Source: CAMYLY01 sp036397755
GTDB taxonomy: Bacteria; Gemmatimonadota; Gemmatimonadetes; Gemmatimonadales; GWC2-71-9
Length of the DNA stretch: 64,000 bases
Assembly (NCBI GenBank): GCA_036397755.1
Contig: DASWII010000005.1
Location: 1 to 64,000, forward strand
Direction: 5' to 3'
In this document: piece by piece, positions 42,598 through 51,065 of the stretch
How the letters are laid out: every line of letters starts with the position of its first letter
How positions within the stretch are numbered: the first letter of the stretch is position 1
Notes under the pieces: generated by a model
What the model was told of the DNA's origin: nothing
The model's database searches: none
The model's input: only the letters and a program-made list of their open reading frames with translations
Translations under genes and position numbers: made by a program

Positions 42598-42669
42598 TGG
42601 CCCCTCGTCCAACGGCTAGGACGCCGGACTTTGGATCCGGAAATGAAGGTTCGAATCCTTCGGGGCCAA
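42598..42669 (+). tRNA. tRNA-Gln (anticodon UUG)
   Basis: The acceptor stem TGGCCCC/GGGGCCA contains a U1-A72 pair, and discriminator A is at 42669. The anticodon stem CCGGA/TCCGG encloses CTTTGGA, anticodon TTG. The T arm is GAAGG-TTCGAAT-CCTTC. The weak U1-A72 pair is an identity element for bacterial GlnRS and for GatCAB, whereas archaeal tRNA-Gln usually has A1-U72. CCA is not encoded. Relevant to the gatDE/glnS operon at 16.5-21.6 kb. Confidence 0.96.
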
Positions 42670-42674
42670 TTCCA

Positions 42675-42688
42675 AGGGCGTAGGCCCT
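42675..42688 (+). terminator. Short hairpin after tRNA-Gln
   Basis: AGGGC-GTAG-GCCCT is a perfect 5-bp stem, 5 bp after the tRNA. No T-run follows. It may help end the tRNA transcript. Confidence 0.35.
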
Positions 42689-42807
42689 CGGCTCTCACGT
42701 CTCGCATTGGCACGTTCTTCCCGGATGATTCGTCATGACCGTCTCGGGATCGCCACCGGATAGGCCACCATTTGGCAGCCCTTTCGGCGTTCGTGCATCT
42801 TCCAAGC

Positions 42808-45264
42808 ATGGATGAAGGCCCAGCCTCCGCCGCGCCCCGACACGCAGAGTTGTTCGCCGCCGTGGCGTTCGCCGCCGAGCGGTTCCTCGAGACGACTGGG
42901 TGGACTAAAACAATCGGTGACGTCCTCGAGCGGCTCGGGCAGGTCACCGGTGTCAGCCGTGTCTATTTGTTCGAGAACCACGAAGCCCCTGATGGCGCGC
43001 TCCTGACGAGTCAACGATTCGAGTGGGTCGCGCCCGGTGTCGCATCACAGCATCGGGACCTTCGGGACCGGAGCTACGACGAGGGCGGCTTCGCGCGCTG
43101 GCGGCAGCTCCTCAGCCGCGGCGAGGTGCTGAGTGGGACGGTGGACGCCCTGCCGCCGACCGAGCGTGCGCTGCTGACCGCGCGGGGCATCAAGTCCCTG
43201 CTGGTCGTGCCGGTGCAGGCGGGAGCGCGGTGGTGGGGGTTCATGGGCTTCGATGACTGCGCCAAGCCACGCTCGTGGGACCAGACCCAACTCGACGCAG
43301 TGCGTTCCGTGGCAGGGGTTCTCGGGGCAGCGATCGAGCACGAGTCGATGCACACCCAGCTCAAAGACAGCGAGGAGCGTCTGCACATCCTTTTCGAGTA
43401 CGCCCCCGACGCCTACTTTCTGCACGAGCCGACCGGCACGCTGGTGGATGGCAACCGGGCGGCGGAAGAGCTCATCGGCCAACCTCGTGAAGCGCTCATC
43501 GGCAAGAATCTGTTGACGGCGGGCCTGATAGGTGGGCGAGACCTGCTGAGCGCCGCCGCGTTGCTCGCACGCAGCCTGCTCCATCAACCCACGGGACCGG
43601 ATGAGTTTGAGCTCAAGCGCAGTGATGGTTCCAGGGTCACGGTGGAGATCAGGACCTTTCCCGTAAAGATCAAGACCCGTCACCTCGTGCTGGGCATCGC
43701 CCGGGATATCACAGCCCGGCGCCGCGTCGAACAGGCGCTCCGGGACTCCGAGGCCGCCCACCGGGCGATGGTGGATCAGGCCGTGTTGGGCATCTACCGA
43801 GCGAAGGCGGGCCGGTTCATCTCGGTGAATCCCGCGCTGGCGGAGATGTTGGGGTACTCGATCCCAGGCCAGCTCCTCCGGGTGCCCCTCGAGGCGCTCT
43901 ACGTGAATCCGAAAGACCGAACGCGCGTGCTTCGAGTCGTCGAGGAGCACGGCGAGGCCTCGGGTGTCGAGGTCGCGTGGAAACGCAAGGATGGCCAGAT
44001 CATCCAAGTGCGACTGAGCGGGAAGCCCGCTCCGGCGGCGGTACAGGAGGGCGCCGAGGGCACCGCCGAGGCCGTGTTCGACGTCTTCGTGGAGGACGTG
44101 ACTGAACGGCGCGCGCTCGAGGTGCGGCTGGCGAGTGTGTCGAAGTTGGAAGCTTTGGAGCGGTTTACGGCGGGGGTTGCCCACGACTTCAACAACATCC
44201 TGACGGCGATTCAGGCCGGGGTGACGCTCGTGCGGGAGGCCGTGCCGGCGGGGAGCGAGGCATCCCGTGATCTCGCGGAGGTGAGCGCGGCCACCGCACG
44301 CGGTGCGGATCTCGTGCGCCAGCTCATGGCGTTCAGCCGCCATCCTATGGAGAAGATCGAAGTGGTCGACTTGCACCACCTGGTTCGCGTGCACGAGCAG
44401 CACCTCCGCGGGATGGTGCCGTCCGATGCCACGATCGTCGTCCGTGGCGGCCCCCGACCGCACACCGTGCGGGCCGGGGTCACGGCGATTGCGCGAATTC
44501 TCGAGGCGCTCGTGGCGAACGCGGGGGAGGCCATGCCGCGCGGTGGAACGATTTCGATCGAGACCGGAACGCGCGTGCTCGATGCCGCGGCGCGCACGCG
44601 GTTGGGTTGGGGACGGCCCGGGCCCTACGTCGTGTTATCCGTGACCGACTCCGGGACCGGCATCGCCTCGGACGTGCTGCCGCGTCTCTTCGAACCCTTC
44701 TTTACCACGAAACCGCCGGGGGCAGGGAGCGGCCTTGGCCTGGCGATGGTGTACGGCTTGGTCAAGCAATGCGAGGGCTTCATCGACGTGGCAACGGAGC
44801 TGGGAGTGGGCAGCACGTTCTCAGCGTACTTTCCAGCCGCTGCCGCGCCGGCTGAGGAGGTCTCGCTCGCCCGGCCGGCGGAGCGCACGGTGGCGACGTC
44901 GAGTGTGATTCTCGTCGTCGAGGATGACAGCGTCATCCGCCGCAGCGTGCGCCGTCTACTCGAGCGCGAGGGCTACACCGTCCTCGCCGCGGGTGACGGC
45001 GCGGAGGCGCAGGCGATCGTGGAACGTGGGGATCTCACCATCGACCTGGTGCTCACGGACCTCGTGATGCCCAAGATGACGGGGCAGGAGCTGTACGAGC
45101 GGGTGCGGGGCCGTCCCAACGCACCCAAATTCGTTTTCACGAGCGGTTACCCAACACGGGCGGCGGCGGGTGCGCCGATGCTCGACCCGAGTGTCCCCTT
45201 TCTGGGGAAACCGTGGGATTTCGACGAGTTGCGGCGCGTCATCCGCGAGGCTCTGGGCACCTGA
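42808..45264 (+). CDS. Hybrid sensor histidine kinase (GAF-PAS-PAS-HisKA-HATPase-REC)
   Basis: The product is 818 aa from ATG 42808 (a TTG at 42772 would add 12 residues). No transmembrane helix, so it is cytoplasmic. A GAF domain (about 15-175), a PAS domain (LFEYAPDAYFLHEPTGTLVDGNRAAEELIG), a second PAS (MVDQAVLGIYRAKAGRFISVNPALAEMLGY), and the H-box FTAGVAHDFNNIL with His459. HATPase_c has GTGIASDVLPRLFEPFFTTKPPGAGSGLGLAMVYG. The C-terminal receiver has DLVLTDLVMPKMTGQELYER and an end Lys (FLGKPWDF). No partner regulator is encoded nearby, so its output is unknown. Confidence 0.93.
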   Translation: MDEGPASAAPRHAELFAAVAFAAERFLETTGWTKTIGDVLERLGQVTGVSRVYLFENHEAPDGALLTSQRFEWVAPGVASQHRDLRDRSYDEGGFARWRQLLSRGEVLSGTVDALPPTERALLTARGIKSLLVVPVQAGARWWGFMGFDDCAKPRSWDQTQLDAVRSVAGVLGAAIEHESMHTQLKDSEERLHILFEYAPDAYFLHEPTGTLVDGNRAAEELIGQPREALIGKNLLTAGLIGGRDLLSAAALLARSLLHQPTGPDEFELKRSDGSRVTVEIRTFPVKIKTRHLVLGIARDITARRRVEQALRDSEAAHRAMVDQAVLGIYRAKAGRFISVNPALAEMLGYSIPGQLLRVPLEALYVNPKDRTRVLRVVEEHGEASGVEVAWKRKDGQIIQVRLSGKPAPAAVQEGAEGTAEAVFDVFVEDVTERRALEVRLASVSKLEALERFTAGVAHDFNNILTAIQAGVTLVREAVPAGSEASRDLAEVSAATARGADLVRQLMAFSRHPMEKIEVVDLHHLVRVHEQHLRGMVPSDATIVVRGGPRPHTVRAGVTAIARILEALVANAGEAMPRGGTISIETGTRVLDAAARTRLGWGRPGPYVVLSVTDSGTGIASDVLPRLFEPFFTTKPPGAGSGLGLAMVYGLVKQCEGFIDVATELGVGSTFSAYFPAAAAPAEEVSLARPAERTVATSSVILVVEDDSVIRRSVRRLLEREGYTVLAAGDGAEAQAIVERGDLTIDLVLTDLVMPKMTGQELYERVRGRPNAPKFVFTSGYPTRAAAGAPMLDPSVPFLGKPWDFDELRRVIREALGT

Positions 45265-45540
45265 GCTTTCGGGTGTTCCGCGGCGCAAGCCGCGGCTCGG
45301 CGGCGCTTCGCGCCGACATGCCCTGAAGGGCAATTGATCCACGGCGTTCTTCAGAACGCGTTGCTCCGCGCCGAGCCGACGCTTCAGCGTCCGAAACCGC
45401 GGTTCCCGCCATGGAGAGTCGAAGCAACCTTCGGTGTCGCTCGTGCGTCTATCGGGGAAACGCCATCGGTCGGTGAAACCCGAGCCCCGTCGGCACGTAC
45501 CGTTCAGAAGACCCACTGGCCGCCATCCGAGGACAGGTCC
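45265..45540. other. Intergenic region before the permease array, containing the hairpin chain
   Basis: The region of 276 bp between the hybrid kinase and the first permease gene holds five closely spaced hairpins (45278-45391, separate entry). The remainder (45403-45540) has no clear feature. The promoter of the first permease gene should be here, but no good hexamer pair was found. Confidence 0.5.
45278..45402. repeat. Chain of five hairpins with tetraloop-like tips
   Basis: Perfect stems, in order: CCGCGGC-GCAA-GCCGCGG (45278-45295); GGCGC-TTC-GCGCC (45302-45314); TGCCC-TGAA-GGGCA (45319-45332); GCGTTC-TTCA-GAACGC (45344-45359); GACGC-TTCA-GCGTC (45378-45391). CTCGGCG at 45296-45302 can also pair with CGCCGAG at 45369-45375, folding hairpins 3-4 under an outer stem, and CCGCGG recurs at 45397-45402. 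Five perfect hairpins within 115 bp is far beyond ordinary terminators. It may be a structured RNA or a palindromic mobile repeat (REP/BIME-like). It is listed as a repeat because no function is known. Confidence 0.7.
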
Positions 45541-48042
45541 ATGGCTTCCCTGAAACTCGCCTTCCGCTCGCTCGTCCAAGCGCCCGTCATCACCGCCGTG
45601 GCCGTGCTCTCCTTGGCCCTGGGCATCGGCGCCAACGCGGCGATCTTCTCGCTGTTTCACCAGATGATCCTCCGGTCGCTCCCCGTGCAGGAGCCCGAGC
45701 GGTTGGCCAACCTCGGCAACCCCGGGCCGAAACCGGGATCGCAGTCCTGCAATCAGGCGGGCGACTGCGACGTGGTCTTCAGCTACCCCATGTTCCGGGA
45801 CCTCGAGCGGCAGGCCCAGTCGAACTTCGCGGGCCTCGCGGCGCACCGCATCTTCGGTGCGAACCTCGGCTTGACCGGCTACCAAACGGTGAACGGCGAG
45901 GGCATGCTGGTCTCCGGCTCCTATTTCCCGCTGCTCGGCGTGCGCCCACGACTGGGCCGGCTCCTCACACCAGAGGACGACCGAACGATCGGCGAACACT
46001 TCGTCGCCGTATTGAGCTACGACTACTGGCAGAACCGGCTCGGCGGCGATCCGGGCGTGCTGAACCAGGTGATCGTCGTCAACGGACACCCAATGACGAT
46101 CGTCGGGGTCGCCCCGCGGAGCTTCGAGGGCACCACCCTCGGCGGCCAACCGGACGTGTTCGTGCCGATCACCATGCGCGGACAGATGAGCCCGGGCTTC
46201 GATGCCTTCGAGAACCGCCGCAGCTACTGGGCGTACGTCTTCGGCCGCTTGAAGCCGACCGTCACGCTGGAGCAGGCCCGCATTGAGATCAACGCGATCT
46301 ACGGGGCGATCATCAACGACGTGGAAGCCGAACTCCAGACCGGCATGAGCGACCAGACCATGGAGCGCTTCCGCGCAAGAGAGATCACGCTGGAGCCGGG
46401 ACGGCGCGGGCAAAGCTCGCTCCATGAAGAGGTGGCCACCCCGCTCGCCCTGCTCCTCGCGATCACGGGGGTCGTGTTGCTGATCGCGTGCGCCAACATC
46501 GCGAACCTGCTGCTGGCCCGGGGCGCCGCGCGCAACGTCGAGATGGCGATCCGCGGATCGCTCGGCGCGGGCCGCGGCCGCCTGCTCGGCCAACTCCTCA
46601 CCGAGTCCTTCGTGCTCGCGGCGCTGGGCGGTCTGGCGAGCCTGCTCGTGGCCAAGTGGACGCTACAGTTCATTGTGTCCATCGTGCCGCCGGACGCAGC
46701 CCAGATGCTGGCAGCGACGCTGGAACCATCGATGCTCGCGTTCACCGCGGCCGTGTCGCTGGGCACCGGGTTCCTGTTCGGCATGTACCCCGCGCTCCAC
46801 AGCACCCGACCCGATCTGGTCACCGTGCTGAAGGGCGCCTCGGGCCAACCCTCGGGCGCACGCGCGGCGGCGCGCTTCCGGTCGGCCCTCGTGACGGCCC
46901 AGATCGCCCTCTCCATGGCGCTCCTCGTGGCCGCGGGCCTCTTCACCAAGAGCCTCGCCAACGTGAACCGAGTGGATCTTGGACTCTCCACCGAGAACAT
47001 GGTGACGTTCGGCATTTCTCCGGCGCTCAACGGCTACGAGCCGGAACGCAGCATGGCGCTGTTCGAGGAACTGGAAGGCGAGCTGGCGGCTCTGCCGGGC
47101 GTGAGCGGCGTCTCCGCCGCCATGGTGCCTCTGCTTGCGGGCAGCCAGTGGGGGAATGACGTGTCAGTCGAGGGCTTCGAGCGCGGACCCGACACCGACG
47201 CAAACTCCCGCTACAACGTCATCGGACCCAAATACTTCGGCACGCTTAGCATCCCGCTGCTCGCGGGACGGGAATTCACCGAGGCCGACCGCCTCGGCGC
47301 CCAGCAGGTGGCGATCGTGAATCAGACCTTCGCGGCAAAATTCGGACTGAACGGCCCGGAAGCGGTCGGCAAGTGGATGACGCGGGGCCACGGCGACGTC
47401 GAGATCCAGATCGTCGGCCTGGTGCGGGACGCGAAGTACAGCGAAGTGAAGCAGGAGGTTCCTCCCCTGTTCTTCACGCCCTACCGCCAGTCGGAGGAGA
47501 TCGGCTTCATCAACTTCTACGTGCGCACGACCCTCGACCCCGTTCAGGTGATGCGGGGGATTCCCGCCATCTTAGCTCGACTCGATCCGAACCTGCCGGT
47601 GGAGGACCTGAAGACACTGGACCAGCAGGTCAAGGACAACGTGGTCATGGATCGAGTCATCGGCACGCTGTCGGCGGCGTTCGCGTTCCTCGCCACGCTG
47701 CTCGCGGCGGTGGGGCTGTACGGGGTGCTTGCCTACACGGTCTCCCAGCGCACCCGGGAGATCGGCGTGCGCATGGCACTCGGCGCCGATGGCCGGCGCG
47801 TGCGCGGCATGGTCCTGCGGCAGCTCGGCATAATGACCGCCGTCGGAGGCGTGATCGGTATTGTCGCCGCCCTCGGAATCGGGCGCGTCGCCAGGTCACT
47901 TCTCTTCGGCATGGAGGGACACGATCCGGTCGTCATCGGCATCGTCACCGTGCTGCTGGCGGGTGTGGCACTTGCGGCCGGATACGTCCCGGCGCTCCGC
48001 GCATCCAGGGTGGACCCGATGCAGGCCCTGCGGTACGAGTGA
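45541..48042 (+). CDS. ADOP-type permease 1 (MacB/FtsX family)
   Basis: The product is 833 aa from ATG 45541. The N-terminal helix follows SLKLAFRSLVQAPVITAVAVLSLALGIGANAAIFSLF, the start common to 'acidobacterial duplicated orphan permeases'. A periplasmic MacB-like domain (about 60-270) leads to an FtsX triad (LLLAITGVVLLIACANIANLLLARGAARNVEMAIRGSLGAGRGR). A second periplasmic domain and a second FtsX unit follow (VGLYGVLAYTVSQRTREIGVRMALGADGRRV), ending RASRVDPMQALRYE. MacB-type proteins work with an ABC ATPase in export or mechanotransmission; no ATPase gene is in the window. First of seven paralogs. Confidence 0.92.
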   Translation: MASLKLAFRSLVQAPVITAVAVLSLALGIGANAAIFSLFHQMILRSLPVQEPERLANLGNPGPKPGSQSCNQAGDCDVVFSYPMFRDLERQAQSNFAGLAAHRIFGANLGLTGYQTVNGEGMLVSGSYFPLLGVRPRLGRLLTPEDDRTIGEHFVAVLSYDYWQNRLGGDPGVLNQVIVVNGHPMTIVGVAPRSFEGTTLGGQPDVFVPITMRGQMSPGFDAFENRRSYWAYVFGRLKPTVTLEQARIEINAIYGAIINDVEAELQTGMSDQTMERFRAREITLEPGRRGQSSLHEEVATPLALLLAITGVVLLIACANIANLLLARGAARNVEMAIRGSLGAGRGRLLGQLLTESFVLAALGGLASLLVAKWTLQFIVSIVPPDAAQMLAATLEPSMLAFTAAVSLGTGFLFGMYPALHSTRPDLVTVLKGASGQPSGARAAARFRSALVTAQIALSMALLVAAGLFTKSLANVNRVDLGLSTENMVTFGISPALNGYEPERSMALFEELEGELAALPGVSGVSAAMVPLLAGSQWGNDVSVEGFERGPDTDANSRYNVIGPKYFGTLSIPLLAGREFTEADRLGAQQVAIVNQTFAAKFGLNGPEAVGKWMTRGHGDVEIQIVGLVRDAKYSEVKQEVPPLFFTPYRQSEEIGFINFYVRTTLDPVQVMRGIPAILARLDPNLPVEDLKTLDQQVKDNVVMDRVIGTLSAAFAFLATLLAAVGLYGVLAYTVSQRTREIGVRMALGADGRRVRGMVLRQLGIMTAVGGVIGIVAALGIGRVARSLLFGMEGHDPVVIGIVTVLLAGVALAAGYVPALRASRVDPMQALRYE

Positions 48043-48380
48043 TCTACGACATGCGGCGTGCGGAGGACGACATGTGACATGCGACGAGCGACGCGCGAGG
48101 GCGGGTCTCCGCCCTGAGTGTCGCCGCTGGCAGGCGCAATGGGACCCGCCCGAGCAGGAGGTGATCGAGACACACGATTGAGACACACGCCGAGAAGCGC
48201 GCCCCGGCTCGGCATGACCGCCACGTCCCGCATCCGCAAACCGCCGTCCCTAGATCGAACAGACTCCGGCCGTTTCACGAAGCAACGATGCCGCTTAAGC
48301 GGTTGTCACCAATGGTGTTGGTGCGACCCGCGGGTGTGGTACTCCCCGTGCAGACCGGAGCCCGGTATACCGGAGGCTCG
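48043..48380. other. Intergenic spacer with short repeats, no gene seen
   Basis: This 338-bp spacer between permease 1 and 2 contains GGCGG-GTCT-CCGCC (a small hairpin), the direct repeat GAGACACACG twice 14 bp apart, and an ACCAATGGTGTTGGT-type imperfect palindrome near 48308. Frames across it give no recognisable protein. Confidence 0.5.
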
Positions 48381-50837
48381 ATGCTCCAAGACCTCAAGTA
48401 CGCGTTGCGCCAATTCGCTAAGCACCCGGGGTTCGCCGGGGTGGTCGTCGGCACGCTTGGGTTGGGGATCGGTGCGAACACTGCGATGTTCAGCCTCGCC
48501 ACCGCCGCGCTGCTCCAATCACCACCGGTGCACGAGCCGGAGCGGCTCGTTGCCGTGTACACGACGTGCCGCGCCGGGCAACCGCGCTGCTCCTCGTCGT
48601 ATCCCGATTACCGCGATTACGGCGAGCGCTCGGCCACGCTCACCGATCTCGCGGCCTACACCTGGACGACGGCGAGCCTGGGTGACGACCGCGGAGCGCG
48701 GCTCGTTACAGTGCAGACGACGAGCGGGAATTACTTCCCGATGCTTGCGGTGGGAGCCGGCATGGGCCGCCTCATTGTGCCCGACGACGACCGGCGTGGC
48801 GGGGCGAGACAGGTGGCGGTGCTGAGCCAGGAGTTGTGGCGGGACCGGTTCGGGGGCGACTCAGCGGTCGTAGGTCGGACGGTGCGACTCAACGGCGCTC
48901 CGTTCGAGGTGATCGGCGTGCTGCCGCTTGGCTTTCGAGGTCTGCACCTGCAAGGTGGCGCGGACGTGTACGTCCCGTTCCTGAGCGGGGTCGCTCTTGG
49001 CACGGGGTTCTGGGACGACCCAGACCGGCTCGACGACCGGGGATCCCGCTGGATTGCCCAGCTGGTGGGACGGATGGCAGCGGGCGTCACCATCGAGCAA
49101 GTGCGGACCGAGATGCTCGGGATTTCGGCTGCGCTGGCGGCGGAAGCCCCCGAAGCGCGGGGACCGCGATCCATCACGGTCGATCCGCTACCGGGATACA
49201 TTCTGCCGGAGGGTGCTCGCACCGATCTGTCGCGGTTCGTGATCCTGCTCGTCGCCGTCGTCGGGTTCGCGCTGATGCTCGCGTGTGCCAACCTCGCGAA
49301 CCTTTTTCTCAGCCGGGCGGCCGCGCGCCGCCGCGAGCTCGGGGTACGCCTCGCCCTCGGTGCGGGCCGAGGGCGCCTGGTTCGTCAACTCATTACGGAG
49401 AGCGTTGCCTTCGCCGTCGTGGGCGGAGCGGCCGGCGTGCTCGTCGCCGCCTGGGCTCTTTCGGCGCTCCGTGGGTTCGATCTCCCCGGCGGCGTCACCA
49501 TCGGACAGCTCGAAGTAGCGCTCGACGCGCGAATGTTGGGCATCGCCGCCGTCTTGTCCCTCCTCACGGGCGTAGCCTTTGGCATCGTCCCCGCGCTCCA
49601 GGCCAGCAGCCCGAACCTGGTCGGTGCGCTGAAGGACACCGGGGGCAACGGCGGCGGTCGGGGGTGGACCCGCCACGCGCTGGTGGCCCTCCAGGTGGCC
49701 ATGGCGTTCCTCCTCCTGGTCGGGTCGGGACTCTTCCTTCGGACCTTGATCAACAGCCTCACGTTCGATCCCGGCTTCGCGTCGGAGCGCGTTGCGCTCG
49801 CCAGATTCAACCTCTCGCTCAGTCGGCACACGTCCGCGCAGGCTGAGACGTTCACGCGCCACCTGTTGGACCGGCTCGCGAACGCCCCGGGAGTGGAGGT
49901 GGCGAGTCTGGGGACGGTAGTCCCGTTCCAGCCGGGTGGATTCTCCGGGACGTTCGTTTCGGTCGCGGGTTACGATCCGGCGCCGGACGAAGAAATGCGC
50001 GTGGACTTCGTGTTCGTGGCACCGGACTATTTCCGCGCGTTGGGGATTCCGGTCGTCGCCGGCCGCGGCGTAGAGGGGACGGACGACGAGGGCGGCGCAC
50101 CAGTAGTGGTCGTGAACGAGACAGCCGCGAGACAATGGTGGCCCAATGCCGACGCGGTAACCGGACGCCTGACGTTTGCCGGCGCCGAGCGAAACGTTGT
50201 GGGGGTCGTGGGGGACACGGATTGGCGGCGGTTGGGTGAGGAGGCAACACCGTTCGTGTTTCTCCCAATTGCCCAGTTTCCAGCGGTGATCGCGGACCGT
50301 TCCCTCACGCTCGCGGTGCGTTCGAGAGGCGACCCGGTCGCCCTGCTCCCCCTCGTTCGGTCGGAGGTCGCAACGCTGGACCCTGACGTTTCGCTGGTCT
50401 CACTTCAGGCCATGCGGGATCGGTTGGCGGCCGTGTTGATGCCCCAGCGCTTGGGCGCGACGCTGCTCACGCTCTTTGCCCTCTTGGCCGTTGTGCTGGC
50501 GGTGGTCGGTATCTACGGCGTCGTCAGTTTCAACGTGTCCCGCGACCGCCGCAACATCGGGATCCGAATGGCCCTGGGAGCGCTGCGGCGTGACGTGCTT
50601 GTGATGGTCATGCGGCGGATGATCGTCCCGGTGAGTGCCGGGCTCGCCGTGGGCCTCGTGGCGGCGTCCCTGCTCGCCCGCGGCGTGGAGCGGTTTCTGT
50701 TCGGCGTGGGGCCGCGCGACCTCATGACGTATGCGGCGCTGGCGTTGCTGCTATTCGCCGTCGCCATTCTCGCAGCGGCCGTTCCGGCCCGGCGCGCCAC
50801 GCGCATCGATCCGATGGAGGCGCTGCGGTATGAGTGA
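48381..50837 (+). CDS. ADOP-type permease 2
   Basis: The product is 818 aa from ATG 48381, with GGAGG 7 bp upstream. The start is MLQDLKYALRQFAKHPGFAGVVVGTLGLGIGANTAMFSLATAAL. The first FtsX block reads GFALMLACANLANLFLSRAAARRRELGVRLALGAGRGRLVRQLI. The second is VVLAVVGIYGVVSFNVSRDRRNIGIRMALGALRRDVLVMVM, and it ends RRATRIDPMEALRYE. The long region between the blocks is the second MacB_PCD domain (SLGTVVPFQPGGFSGTFVSVAGYDPAP). Its end overlaps the first codons of a fossil gene. Membrane location; partner ATPase not visible. Confidence 0.92.
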   Translation: MLQDLKYALRQFAKHPGFAGVVVGTLGLGIGANTAMFSLATAALLQSPPVHEPERLVAVYTTCRAGQPRCSSSYPDYRDYGERSATLTDLAAYTWTTASLGDDRGARLVTVQTTSGNYFPMLAVGAGMGRLIVPDDDRRGGARQVAVLSQELWRDRFGGDSAVVGRTVRLNGAPFEVIGVLPLGFRGLHLQGGADVYVPFLSGVALGTGFWDDPDRLDDRGSRWIAQLVGRMAAGVTIEQVRTEMLGISAALAAEAPEARGPRSITVDPLPGYILPEGARTDLSRFVILLVAVVGFALMLACANLANLFLSRAAARRRELGVRLALGAGRGRLVRQLITESVAFAVVGGAAGVLVAAWALSALRGFDLPGGVTIGQLEVALDARMLGIAAVLSLLTGVAFGIVPALQASSPNLVGALKDTGGNGGGRGWTRHALVALQVAMAFLLLVGSGLFLRTLINSLTFDPGFASERVALARFNLSLSRHTSAQAETFTRHLLDRLANAPGVEVASLGTVVPFQPGGFSGTFVSVAGYDPAPDEEMRVDFVFVAPDYFRALGIPVVAGRGVEGTDDEGGAPVVVVNETAARQWWPNADAVTGRLTFAGAERNVVGVVGDTDWRRLGEEATPFVFLPIAQFPAVIADRSLTLAVRSRGDPVALLPLVRSEVATLDPDVSLVSLQAMRDRLAAVLMPQRLGATLLTLFALLAVVLAVVGIYGVVSFNVSRDRRNIGIRMALGALRRDVLVMVMRRMIVPVSAGLAVGLVAASLLARGVERFLFGVGPRDLMTYAALALLLFAVAILAAAVPARRATRIDPMEALRYE

Positions 50838-51062
50838 GCTACGACTCGCGCGCAGTCGGCCCCCTCGGCGGCGTGGTCGCCGGCCGCGCGCTGGAGAGTC
50901 GGCTCTGGCAGGTCGCGCCCCTCGATCCGCGTCCGGCCGTTTGATCTGTTGGTGTACGCGGTCGTGACCGTCGGCATGTTGGCCGTCGCGGCGGCGGCGT
51001 CGCTGGCGCCCGCGGCGCGCGCGGCCAAGACCGATCCCGCGCGGGTTCTGAGAGAGGAGTAG
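50830..51062 (+). pseudogene. Fossil of an ADOP permease (start codons joined to C-terminus)
   Basis: ATG 50830 opens MSELRLARS, the usual permease start in this array. After a short spacer the sequence becomes a permease C-terminus: VGPLGGVVAGRALESRLWQVAPLDP, a one-base frame slip near 50929, then RPFDLLVYAVVTVGMLAVAAAASLAPAARAAKTDPARVLREE and TAG 51062. About 700 codons are missing. It is a deletion derivative of an eighth array member. Confidence 0.8.
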
Positions 51063-51065
51063 CAC

